DNA of 64,000 nucleotides. Origin: Deltaproteobacteria bacterium Ga0077539 (GTDB lineage: Bacteria; Myxococcota_A; Polyangia; Polyangiales; Ga0077539). Below the pieces are notes generated by a model that worked only from the letters and a program-made list of their open reading frames with translations, searched no databases and was not told the DNA's origin. The stretch covers positions 21,961-85,960 of the forward strand of contig LNEO01000113.1 of assembly GCA_001465015.1 (NCBI GenBank), given 5' to 3'. The position numbers were made by a program, and so were the translations under genes. This document shows positions 9,085 through 18,900 of this stretch, piece by piece; the first letter of the stretch is position 1, and each line of letters begins with the position of its first letter.

Positions 9085-11223
9085 ATGAAATCCCCGCGCG
9101 TCGCGCTCTACACGATCACGATCTTCGCCAGCGCCATGCTGCTGTTCATGGTGCAGCCGCTCGCCGGGCGCGAGCTGTTGCCGAGGCTCGGCGGCGTTCC
9201 CGCTGCGTGGACCGCGTGCCTGCTGTTCTTTCAGGCCGCGCTGCTTACGGGCTACGGCTACGTGTGGCTGTCGTCCAAGTGGCCCGAGCGCGTGCGCGCG
9301 ATCGTCCACGTCGGGTTGCTCGTCGCCGTCGCCTTGGCGTTTCCCGCGTTTGCGCGGCGAGAGATCGCGTTGTCTCCCACCGCCGCGCCCGTTCGATACG
9401 CGCTCTCGTTTCTCGCGCTTGCGGTGGGAGCCCCTTTCGTCCTGCTCAGCACGACCTCGCCGCTCTTGCAGCACTGGCTCGCGCGCGAGGGTCAACGTCC
9501 GTATGCGCTGTATGCAGCGAGCAACGTCGGGAGCCTCGCGTCGCTCTTGCTCTATCCGTTCGCGATCGAGCCGCTCTTCGCGCTGAGCGCGCAGGAGTCG
9601 CTCTTTCGCGCGCTGTTTGTGGCAGTGGCCGTCCTCGTGGCGCTCTGCGCGCTGCCAGCGCTCCGCGCGGGAGGGCGAGCAGAACAGGTCGCGCCGAGCG
9701 GCGAGCCGCCCACGGCGATGCGCCGCGCGTGGTGGGTGTTCTTCGCGCTCGTCCCGACGATGCTCTTGTCGGGTGCGACGACGCACATCACGCTCGAGCT
9801 GGCGCCGTTGCCGCTGTTGTGGGTCGTTCCGCTGGCGATCTACCTCTTGAGCTTCGTGCTCGCCTTCTCGACGCGCGTCGCAGCGCCGCCGTCGTGGCTG
9901 GCCCGAGCGTCGGCGCTCGTCGCCGTGGTGCTCGTGTTCGCGACGGTCGTGCACGCCAACAACCCCGTCTGGGTGCTGGTCGTGTTCAACCTCGGCTACC
10001 TGTGGGTCGCGAGCTGGATCTCGCATCGCAGGCTCGCGGATGACGCTCCAGACCCAGCGTATTTGCCGGAGTTCTACGCGTGGCTCGCGGTCGGCGGCGT
10101 GCTGGGAACGCTCGTCACCGCGGTCCTCGCGCCGGTCGCGCTCCCCGACTTGTGGGAGTACCCGATCGCGATCGCGCTCGCGACCGCGACGCGACCGCTC
10201 GGCGGAATCGTCCGCGAGGACGGCAAGTGGCGCGACGACCTCGCGTACGTCGCCGCGGTGCTCGCCGCGACGGTGGCGCTCGGATTCCTGCTGAAATCCA
10301 CGCGGATTGGGCTCGTTCGCGTCCCGCTCACCTTCGCGCCAGCGCTGTTGCTGGTCTACCGCGTGATGGGTCGACGCCGTCGCTTCGTGCTCGGGCTGCT
10401 CGCGATCATCGCGGCCGGCGCGTTCGTAGGCGATACCGGCGACCGCCGGCTCGTCACGCGGAGCTTCTTCGGCGTGCTTCGCGTGGTCGACGAGGGCAAC
10501 GCGCGCAGGCTCATGCACGGAACGACGCTGCACGGAGCGCAGCGCTTTCGCGAGCGAGAGCAGTGCAATCCGCTCACGTACTACGCGCGTCGCGGGCCGC
10601 TGGGACAGTATTTCGCCTCGGAGACCGCGCGCGGCTCGCGCGGTCGCACCGTGGCGATCGGCCTCGGGACGGGCGCGGTGCTCTGCTACGCGAGCCCGGC
10701 AGAGCCGTGGCGCGTGCTCGAGATCAACGCCGACGTGCTGCGCATCGCGCGCGACCCGCAGTGGTTTACGTTTATTCGCAACGCCGGGACGCGGGACCTC
10801 GCGCTCGACCTCGACGACGGGAGGCTCGGCGTCGAGCGCGAGCGCGACGGGAGCTTGCGTCGGATCATCGTCGACGCGTTCAACTCGGACTCGGTGCCGG
10901 CGCACCTGCTCACGCGCGAGGCGCTGCGGATCTACCTAAGAAAGCTCGAGCCAGGCGGCCGTCTCGTGATGCACTTGTCCAACCGTGTGCTCGACCTCGA
11001 GCGGGTGCTCGCAGCGGTCGTCGTCGCCGAGGGCGTTCGCGCCAGAACGAGCGCGCCGAACGAGGTCGCGACGTGGGCGATCGTCGCGAAGACCGACGCC
11101 GACCTGGCAGATCTGGACGCTCGAGCGTGGCCGAGGCTCGACGCTGCGCGTGCGGGTACGCAGCGTGCGTGGACCGATGAGTACTCGAGCCTTCTGTCCG
11201 CGGTTCGAACCAGCGCTGAATGA
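9085..11223 (+). CDS. Fused MFS-like membrane / spermidine synthase-like protein
   Basis: About 712 residues. ATG 9085 is preferred to GTG 9067, which would overlap rarA by 14 nt. Residues 5-430 hold about 12 hydrophobic spans. They include MLLFMVQPLAGRELLPRLGG and STTSPLLQHWLA, hallmarks of the membrane half of fused MFS/spermidine synthases. Residues 510-700 are a class I Rossmann domain: AIGLGTGAVLCYA (SAM-type loop), RVLEINADVLRIA and IVDAFNSDSVPAHLLTREAL. Family members are annotated from sequence only; the reaction and any transported substrate are not established. The acidic residue of the EID loop is followed by Asn instead of the usual Asp, which may alter ligand choice. It converges on the UbiA-family gene 51 nt downstream. 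Confidence 0.78.
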   Translation: MKSPRVALYTITIFASAMLLFMVQPLAGRELLPRLGGVPAAWTACLLFFQAALLTGYGYVWLSSKWPERVRAIVHVGLLVAVALAFPAFARREIALSPTAAPVRYALSFLALAVGAPFVLLSTTSPLLQHWLAREGQRPYALYAASNVGSLASLLLYPFAIEPLFALSAQESLFRALFVAVAVLVALCALPALRAGGRAEQVAPSGEPPTAMRRAWWVFFALVPTMLLSGATTHITLELAPLPLLWVVPLAIYLLSFVLAFSTRVAAPPSWLARASALVAVVLVFATVVHANNPVWVLVVFNLGYLWVASWISHRRLADDAPDPAYLPEFYAWLAVGGVLGTLVTAVLAPVALPDLWEYPIAIALATATRPLGGIVREDGKWRDDLAYVAAVLAATVALGFLLKSTRIGLVRVPLTFAPALLLVYRVMGRRRRFVLGLLAIIAAGAFVGDTGDRRLVTRSFFGVLRVVDEGNARRLMHGTTLHGAQRFREREQCNPLTYYARRGPLGQYFASETARGSRGRTVAIGLGTGAVLCYASPAEPWRVLEINADVLRIARDPQWFTFIRNAGTRDLALDLDDGRLGVERERDGSLRRIIVDAFNSDSVPAHLLTREALRIYLRKLEPGGRLVMHLSNRVLDLERVLAAVVVAEGVRARTSAPNEVATWAIVAKTDADLADLDARAWPRLDAARAGTQRAWTDEYSSLLSAVRTSAE

Positions 11224-11274
11224 CCGCGCGTCGAGCTGATTGCCGCGGATCGAGTCGTGCGTCGCGGTCGCGAG

Positions 11275-12165
11275 TCAGAGCGCGGGTCGGAGCTTGTAGA
11301 CGATCGCGATCACGGTGACGGCGTACAGCACGAGCGTGAGCATGAACGGGACGTTCTTCAGGATCTCGTCCGTCGGCGAGTCGAGCCGCGAATCGTCTCG
11401 GGCGATCTGAAGGAACATTCCGATCCCGGCGACCACAAAGGGCGTCGTCGCCCAGAGGTAGCTCGTATGAAAGAACGCCACCGTCGCAGGATCGAGCGTG
11501 TACGCGACGTACGACGCGATGCAGAGCGCGGCGAGCACGAACAAAAGCCGGTCGAGCGTCTTGGGATCGTAGTCGTCGAGCGCGGCGCGAGCCTTCGATG
11601 CGTGAACCTTCAGCTCGTGGCGGCGCTTGCCGAAGCCCATGAACATCGCGAGGAGCGCCGTGCAAGCGATCAAATAAAACGACGGGCGCACGGGGTTGCC
11701 CTCGGTCGAGACCGCGTAGCAACCGGCGACGACGCGAAGCACGAATCCCGCGGCGATCGACGCTACGTCGACGTACGGGACGTGCTTGATTCGAAACGTA
11801 TAAGCGATGTTGTTGAACAGGTACGCAAGCGCGGCGAGAAACACCCCGAGACCCAGGCCGAGCGCGCCGCTCAGCGACAGGAGCACCAGCAGGACGCCGA
11901 AGATCGTCGCCTCGCGCTCCGAAACGACGCCCGCGGCGATCGGACGCTTGCATTTGGTGGGGTGGTTGCGGTCCGCTTCGACGTCGACCACGTCATTGAG
12001 CGTGTAGATCGCGCCCGCAAGAAACGAGAACACGACGAACGCGGCGAGCGCGCGCAGGAGCACCTCGGCATGAAACAAGTTCTTCGCGAAGACGATCGGC
12101 GCCAGAACGAAGACGTTCTTGAACCACTGCTTGGGGCGCATCGTCTTGAGCAGACCGGCCAGCAC
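11275..12165 (-). CDS. UbiA-family prenyltransferase, decaprenyl-phosphate phosphoribosyltransferase-like
   Basis: 296 residues from GTG 12165 with 8-9 membrane spans. The aspartate-rich motif NDVVDVEADRNHPTKCKRPIAAG (about residues 57-79) matches the UbiA NDxxDxxxD motif that binds Mg-prenyl phosphate. The start, RPKQWFKNVFVLAP, and the second region, GKRRHELKVH, are typical of the Rv3806c-like branch. That branch moves phosphoribose onto a polyprenyl phosphate for arabinose-type sugar donors. Substrate assignment is inference from these motifs. No decaprenyl-phosphoryl-ribose epimerase genes are visible here. It diverges from the DUF3857 gene across about 50 nt, and its 3' end faces the gene ending at 11223. 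Confidence 0.82.
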   Translation of the reverse strand: MLAGLLKTMRPKQWFKNVFVLAPIVFAKNLFHAEVLLRALAAFVVFSFLAGAIYTLNDVVDVEADRNHPTKCKRPIAAGVVSEREATIFGVLLVLLSLSGALGLGLGVFLAALAYLFNNIAYTFRIKHVPYVDVASIAAGFVLRVVAGCYAVSTEGNPVRPSFYLIACTALLAMFMGFGKRRHELKVHASKARAALDDYDPKTLDRLLFVLAALCIASYVAYTLDPATVAFFHTSYLWATTPFVVAGIGMFLQIARDDSRLDSPTDEILKNVPFMLTLVLYAVTVIAIVYKLRPAL

Positions 12166-12213
12166 AACGGCGGCGGAGACTACGCGGCGCGCGCCAGTCG
12201 AGCAACCGCGAGC

Positions 12214-15200
12214 TTGCGTCGGTTGCCTTCAGTGGCGTTTTCCGTGGCCGCGCTCTGCGTGCTCGCAGGAGAGTCGCACGCGCAACGCGCGCCCCAGGCC
12301 CCGCAAGCGCCTCTCGCGCCCAGCGCGCCGACGGCGGCGACCCGTCGTCCGACGCCCGAGTCCCGCGTCGACGAGCGCTTCCGCGAGGTGCTCGCGCGCC
12401 CCCGCGAGCCGCACGCGGCGGTGTCCATGTTGCGTATCTGGGAGCAGCGAGACTGGGTGCACCCCCTCCGAGTCGCCGATCGGATGCGCTCGCTCTCCAA
12501 CACCGCGAGCCTTCTGCCTGAGCATCGCTCGCTCGCTCGGGTGTTCGAAGCGCGTGCGCGCCGTCGCCTGGGGCAGCTGCGCGAGGCCGAGCAGACGGTG
12601 CGCCCGCTCTCGTTCATGACGCGATGGCTGGTCGCTGGCGCCATCGACAACGAAGGCCGCGGCGGCTTCGCGCTCGAGACCGAGCCCGAGGCGCAGCGAT
12701 ACCGACCGATCGACATGAACGTGTCGTTTCCAGGCAAAGAGCGGCCCGCGCGCTGGAGGGCGATGCCCGAGCTCTCTGTCCTCGGGCTCAACCCGATCGG
12801 CTCCGCCGTGCGTCCAGAGCAAAACGTCTGCGCCCTCGCGCACACGACCGCCACGGTCCGAGGCAGCGCGGCGATCGACGCGGTGCTCTGGTTCGGCGCT
12901 GGCGGTCAATCGAAGGTGTACGTCAACGGAGCGTCGGTGCTCGTCGACGACGTCGCGCGCGCGCGACCCTTTCCTGATCGCCACGGCGCGCGGGTCCGAC
13001 TGCGTCCGGGCGCGAATCGAATCCTCGTAAAGGTGTGCGTCGCGACCGAGCCGCTCGCGTTCTTCGCGCGCTTCGCGACGCCCGCAGGAGCTCCGCTCGA
13101 CCTCGCGGTCGACTCCGATCCCGCCGTCGGACCGGCGCTCGATCGACCGACGACCCCCGTCGCGATCCCCACTCCATTGGGCCTGATCGCGAGCTGGGCT
13201 CCTCGCGTCGAGGGCGACCGCGCGAGCGCCGAGGACCTCGAAGACTACGCGCGATGGCTCTCTGCCACCGGAGCCGAGCCGGCCTCCGAAGACATCGCGT
13301 CGGACCTCTCGCGGCGCGGCGCAGAGCGCGGCCCCACGGTCGCGCGTTGGCTGCTCGTCGCCGAGCTCGCTCGCGGCCGCAACAACCGTCTTCTCGCGAT
13401 TCAGCGAGCGATCGACCTGGACCCCACCGATCCGCTGCCGCTCCTCGCGTTGGCGCACGAGCGCCGCACCGGCGTTCGTCCCGAAGAAGCGATGCCGATC
13501 CTCGATCGTGTCCTCGCTGCCAACCCCAGCGACGTCACGGCGCGCATCGAGCGAGCGCTCTTGCTCGACTCTACGGGCCTCACGCTCGCGGCCAGGGCCG
13601 AGCTCGAGCGCGCCGCCAACGTCGCGCCGCACTCCGCCGCGCTGCTCGAGTTGCGCGCGAGCATGGCGGACCGCGCGAGGCTCAACGACGAAGCGCGCGC
13701 GCTTCGCCTGACGCTCAGCGACCTACGCGGCGACGATCCCGCGCTGCATCGGGACCTCGCGAACGATGCGCGCGTGCGTGGTGATCGTGCGGAGCTCCAG
13801 CGCGAGGCGCTGGCCGCGATCGCCCTCGTCCCCTACGACACAGGACTGTACGGAGCGGCTGCCGAGCTGCTCGAGACCGCAGGAGAATCCGACCGAGCGC
13901 TCGATCTGTTGCACCGCGCGCTCGACATCGCGCCGGACGCCGCCGAGCTGTGGCGGGCGCAGGGAGAGATGCAGATTCGCGCGGGTCGGCGCGACGACGC
14001 GCGCACCTCGATGCGCCGGGCGCTCGCGCTTCGCCCGCAGGATCGCGCGCTGCGCGCGCACATCGAGGCGCTCGAGCCTCCTGTGCCGCGACCGGACGAG
14101 GCCCTCGCCGAGGCGCCAGCGACGTTTCTCCGCCGACGCAGCGCGCCTTCGTCGAGGCCGGCGGACTACCGCATGCGCTCTCTTCACGAGCTCACCGTTC
14201 GCACGGTGTATCCCAACGGCCTCTCGGGGACCTTTCGTCAGACGGTCTTCGAGGTGATGACCGCCGAGGGCGCGCAGCAGTTTCGGCAGATCCCGGTGGG
14301 ATTCGACCAGGATACGCAGCGGTTCGAGCTTCGCGCCGCGCGCGTGTATCACCGCGATGGGTCCGTCGACGAGAGCACCGGCCTCGAGGAGTACACGGTC
14401 TCCGGCGGCGCTTCTCGCATGTACTACGACACGCGCGAGATGGTGGTCTCCTTTCCGCGGCTGCAGATCGGCGACGTCGTCGAGGTTCGTTGGCGGGTCG
14501 ACGACGTCGCGCAGCGCAACGCCTTCGCGGACTACTTCGGCGACCTCGAGATCTTTCAGAGCGACACGCCTCGCGCGAGCGTCCGGTACGTGCTGAGGGC
14601 TCCGTCTGGCAGGACGTTCTACTTTCGTCCGCCGGCGCTGCGAGGGCTCGAGCGCACCGAGCGCGACGAGCCGAACAACACACACGTATTCGAGTTCGCG
14701 GCGCGCGACATCGCCCCTGTGCCGCCCGAAGAAAACGCCCCCGGCGTCACCGAGCGCGCAGCGTACCTGCACGTGAGCACCTACCGAACGTGGGAGGACG
14801 TCGCGCGTTGGTACTGGGGGCTCATCGCCGAGCAGCTCCGGCCCGACGACCGCGTCCGCGAGATCGTTCAGCGCGCAACGCGCGGGATGACCTCGCCCCG
14901 TGACAAGGTGCGAGCGATCTACAACTGGGTGATCCAGAACACCCGCTACGTGGCGCTCGAGTTCGGCATCCACGGGTTCAAGCCGTACCGCGTCGCGGAC
15001 GTGTGCCAGCGTCGCTTCGGCGACTGCAAGGACAAGGCGAGCACCATCGTCACGATGCTGCGCGAGGTGGGGATCGACGCGTCGATCGTGCTCGTTCGCA
15101 CCCGTCGCAACGGCGAGATCGACCCGTCGCCCGCGTCGCTGGCGGTCTTCGATCACGCCATCGCGTACGTCCCCCCGATGCCCGGAATCCCTGACGGAAT

Positions 15201-15978
15201 CTTCCTCGACGGAACCGCGCAGAACAGCGCGATGGACGAGCTTCCGTCCATGGATCAGGGCGCGATGGCGCTGATCGTGAGCCAGCGTGGCGAGGGCCGG
15301 CTCGTGCACCTTCCGTTCGTGCAGAGCGCGAACAACCGCGTCGAGCTTCGAACCGAGGTCGACGTCAACGCGTCCGGCGGCGCGCGGCTCAGGGCGTCGC
15401 ACGAGCTTCGCGGGCCCGATGCGGGTTCGCTCCGCGCCGCGATGGAAGCAGAGGCCACGCGCACCGAGCGCATCGAGCGCTGGCTCGCCGGCGCGTACCC
15501 CGGCTCGCGCGTCTCCAACGTCCGCACCGGGCCGCTCAACGACGTCGACCAACCGGCGCGCCTCGACTACGAGGCCGAAATTCCCTCGATCGGAACGAAT
15601 CAGGGCAACGTCCTTCGCCTCTCGCCCACGCCCAGCCCCGAGCTGACGAGCGAGTACGCAGAGCGCTCGTCGCGGACCAGCGACGTCATGTTGCCTGGGC
15701 CTCTCAGCGTGCACGACCGAAGGACCATTCGTCTGCCGGCCGGCTCGACAGTGAGCGAGGTCCCGGGCGCCGCATCGGTGCGAACCGCGTGGGTGTCGCT
15801 CGAGTACACCGTGCAGCACTCCGGCACGACGCTGACAATCGACCGCACGCTCACCTACCATGTCGATCGCGTTCCCGTAGGCGAATATCAGGCGTTTCGA
15901 GACGCCTGCGCGCGAATCGACGAGGCGCTCGGCCGCCGGGTCACCGTGCGCTTGCCGGGCGCAGGGAGGGCACCATGA
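12214..15978 (+). CDS. Large exported TPR/DUF3857/transglutaminase protein, triad intact
   Basis: About 1254 residues. TTG 12214 gives LRRLPSVAFSVAALCVLAGESHA, a good signal peptide; no ATG fits outside the opposite gene. Order: an N-terminal region to about 260 with a lectin-like insert, TPR-like helices at about 330-620, DUF3857 at about 650-840 (YPNGLSGTFRQTVFEV, RVYHRDGSVDES) and a transglutaminase-like core at about 890-1010. The triad is conserved: Cys938 in FGDCKDKA, His981 in FDHAIAYV and Asp999 in FLDGTA. A beta-rich tail follows. The family is thought to sit in or beyond the envelope and act as a cysteine protease or crosslinker; the substrate is unknown. The last 4 nt overlap the next gene (ATGA), implying translational coupling. 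Confidence 0.82.
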   Translation: MRRLPSVAFSVAALCVLAGESHAQRAPQAPQAPLAPSAPTAATRRPTPESRVDERFREVLARPREPHAAVSMLRIWEQRDWVHPLRVADRMRSLSNTASLLPEHRSLARVFEARARRRLGQLREAEQTVRPLSFMTRWLVAGAIDNEGRGGFALETEPEAQRYRPIDMNVSFPGKERPARWRAMPELSVLGLNPIGSAVRPEQNVCALAHTTATVRGSAAIDAVLWFGAGGQSKVYVNGASVLVDDVARARPFPDRHGARVRLRPGANRILVKVCVATEPLAFFARFATPAGAPLDLAVDSDPAVGPALDRPTTPVAIPTPLGLIASWAPRVEGDRASAEDLEDYARWLSATGAEPASEDIASDLSRRGAERGPTVARWLLVAELARGRNNRLLAIQRAIDLDPTDPLPLLALAHERRTGVRPEEAMPILDRVLAANPSDVTARIERALLLDSTGLTLAARAELERAANVAPHSAALLELRASMADRARLNDEARALRLTLSDLRGDDPALHRDLANDARVRGDRAELQREALAAIALVPYDTGLYGAAAELLETAGESDRALDLLHRALDIAPDAAELWRAQGEMQIRAGRRDDARTSMRRALALRPQDRALRAHIEALEPPVPRPDEALAEAPATFLRRRSAPSSRPADYRMRSLHELTVRTVYPNGLSGTFRQTVFEVMTAEGAQQFRQIPVGFDQDTQRFELRAARVYHRDGSVDESTGLEEYTVSGGASRMYYDTREMVVSFPRLQIGDVVEVRWRVDDVAQRNAFADYFGDLEIFQSDTPRASVRYVLRAPSGRTFYFRPPALRGLERTERDEPNNTHVFEFAARDIAPVPPEENAPGVTERAAYLHVSTYRTWEDVARWYWGLIAEQLRPDDRVREIVQRATRGMTSPRDKVRAIYNWVIQNTRYVALEFGIHGFKPYRVADVCQRRFGDCKDKASTIVTMLREVGIDASIVLVRTRRNGEIDPSPASLAVFDHAIAYVPPMPGIPDGIFLDGTAQNSAMDELPSMDQGAMALIVSQRGEGRLVHLPFVQSANNRVELRTEVDVNASGGARLRASHELRGPDAGSLRAAMEAEATRTERIERWLAGAYPGSRVSNVRTGPLNDVDQPARLDYEAEIPSIGTNQGNVLRLSPTPSPELTSEYAERSSRTSDVMLPGPLSVHDRRTIRLPAGSTVSEVPGAASVRTAWVSLEYTVQHSGTTLTIDRTLTYHVDRVPVGEYQAFRDACARIDEALGRRVTVRLPGAGRAP

Positions 15979-18900
15979 GCACACGAATTCAACAAGCGCA
16001 TCCAGCAACCATGTCTCGCCCTGCCACTGTGATCGCCGCTCGATGGCTCTGCGCCGCCCTGTCGATGGCCGCGATCTCCTGCGCCGGCGTCGCGCGCAAC
16101 GCCGCGGGAAACGAGCGCACGCTCGCCGCGCTTCGCGCCGGAGCGACCCGCGGTGACGCGGCGCTCAGACGGAGCGCAGCGCTCGCCGAGCTCGTCGCGC
16201 CGGGAGGTGACCCTGCGCGCGCCGAGTCGACCATCAACGAGCTCGCGCGGGCGAGGGATGTTCGCGCTCTCTTCGTTCGGGCGTCGACCGACGCGCAGCA
16301 GGGACGCTTCGCCGAGGCCAGGGACGGCTTCGTCGCGGTGATCGACCGGGCTCGCGAGCAGACGGGCGATCCGCTCGCGCCGGCGTTGGCCGAGCTTTCG
16401 GCGTCCAGGCTCGTGGCGCTCCGCGCAGATGCCGCCGGCTTTCGCGACGCCTACGCGCCGTTGATCGATCGAGTCGCCAACGACCCGGGCGCCCTCGGTT
16501 CGGCGGCGACCTACGAGGTGCTCGAGACCGCCGTGCGCTGGGCGCGCGAAAAGGGGGACCGGGCTGCCGCTGATCGCTGGACCCGCGCAGCGAACTGCGT
16601 GACGCGATGGCGCGTCGCAGGGGCCTTTGGCCCGCACCCGATGGTGCGCTTCGACGAGCGGCTCGATCCCGAGTCCACCGCGCCGCTGTCTGGCGAGTAC
16701 GACCTCGGACCCGGCCGCGGGCGACGACCCGTCTACGACGTGTACGCCCGAGGCTGCGCGAGCAACCTCGGCAGCGGACGCACGCAGGACGGCGTGTTCG
16801 TCGCGGCGACCGACCTCGTGCTCGATCGGCAGGGGACCGGCGTCTTGCGCGTCGAGTCGCCCAACCCCTTCGTCGTGATCGTCGATGGCGAGGAGGTCGG
16901 CCGCGTCGACCCGCGCCGCGACCCAGCCGGAACGATCGCCGCCATCCGCCTGCAGCTCGCGCCCGGTCGCCACACGCTGAGGGTGAAGCTCGCGTCGCGG
17001 TACTTCTCGCCGCTGCTCGTCGCGGCCTTCAGCGACGACGCAGGTCGTCCCCTCGGCGCGTTCGAAACCGCGAACGCCGGTGCCTTCGCGGCTCCGCCGA
17101 CGGTGCTCGAGCCAGAGGTCGTCGCCTCACCCACCGAGCCGTTCGAGCGCTTCGCGCGGGCGCTGCTCTCGTTCAGCCGACGCGACGCCGTCGCGGCGCG
17201 CGAGCTCTTGCGTCCGTTGGCCGCGGACGACGCGCCAGCGATGACGCAGCTCGCCTGGGCCGACGTCGTTTTGTCCGACCCGTTTACGCCCGCGCAGGTC
17301 GCGAGAGACCGCGCGCGCCGCGCCTTCGAGGCAGCGCGGAGGCGCGATCCGCGCGCGTTCTTTCCGATGCTCGCGCTCGCGCGCCTCGCCGCGGCCGATG
17401 ATCGACAGGACGCCGCGCTCGAGCTCGCGCGCACCGCGAACCAACGGTTTCCCAACAACCCCGAGATCGTCGCGGATCTCGCCGATCGACTGCTCGAGCG
17501 CAACTGGGAGGGCGAGTCGCGCGCGCTCGTCGAGGCGATCGCGCCCCGGCTCGGCCCCGACGTGTGCTGGCCCACGCGGCTCTTGTACTCCCTCGCGCAA
17601 CGACGCGGCGACGGGCAGACGGAGCGCTCGCTCGCCGAGCGGCTCCGAGACTGCGACGCGCTCAGCGAATCCTCGGCGTTCACCGCGATGCGACAGCGCC
17701 GCTGGGGCGACGCCGGGCAGGAGTACACACGACTGCTGGAGGGCGACGCCGACGCGCGCGCGCTCCGTCGCGCGGTCGCGGACATCGCGCGACAATCAGG
17801 CTCGTGGGCGGACGCCGAGCGAGGGTACGCGGCGATCCTCCGAGAGCAGCCCGAGGACGCGTCGCTTCGCGTCGACCTCGCGGACCTGCGCCTCGCGCTC
17901 GGAGACGAGGTCTCCGCTCGATCGTTGCTCGCGCGGGAGTTCACGGCGTCGCCGTCGGAGATGAGCGAGCTGCTCCGCGCGCACGCGCTGCTCTCCAAGC
18001 GAGACGCGCTCGACGCATATCGCCTCGATGGCGCCGAGGTGCTCCGCGGGTACCGACCGCGCGCCAGGCGCTACGACGACGGGCAGGTGCTCGTGCTCGA
18101 CTACACCGTGCGCCGTGTGTTCGAGGACGGATCTGCTCTTGAATTAACGCACAATATTTTGGACCTCCGCACGCAAGAGGCGGTCGACGACCACGCGACG
18201 TTCACGCCTCCCGAGGGGGCGACGCTCACGCTGCTGCGCACGCACAAGGCCGACGGCCGAGTGCTCGAGCCAGAGGCGATCGCGAGGCTCGACGCGGTCG
18301 CCTACCCGGACGTGCATCCAGGGGACGCGATCGAGTACGAATTCGTGAGGGTATTTCCAGCGAATGAAGTGACCGCTGGAGGGTTCCGAAGCGAGCGATT
18401 CTATTTTCAGGGCGACTCGATGCCCTATGACCGCACCGAGTTCGTGCTCGTCTTGCCGAGCGCCATGGAGCGCCGACTCGTGGTCTCGCCGCGAGGAGAC
18501 ATGCCCGTCGTCCAGCGGCGCGAGCACGGCGGCGCGCTCGTCGAGCTGCGCTGGGGCCTTCGCGAGAGCCTCCGTCGCGAGCCCGAGCAGATGAGCGTCA
18601 ACACGCGTGAGTTTTCGCCCTCGGTCGACTGCGGCGTCGAGCGCACCTGGCCCCGCATGGTCGCCGCGATTCGAGAGCGCCTCGCCGAGGCATCTCCGCG
18701 AGATCCCGCAGCGGTGCGCCTCGTCGGGCAGCTGACAGCGTCCGCTTCACGACGGGCTGACAAGCTCGCGCGCATCTACCGCTGGGTGCTCGGCAACATC
18801 GATCAGGACGGCGGAGGGACGCCTTTCGCCAGCGCGCCGACGATGCTCACCGCGCGCAGCGGTCATCGCGCGCGCGTGCTGCAGTACATGCTCGAGCTCG

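Noticed and set aside
13723..16008. Long minus-strand frame of 761 codons opposite the first DUF3857 gene.
   Set aside because: Pure antisense of a gene with a clear transglutaminase triad; residues are His/Arg/Asp-biased with no recognisable domain.
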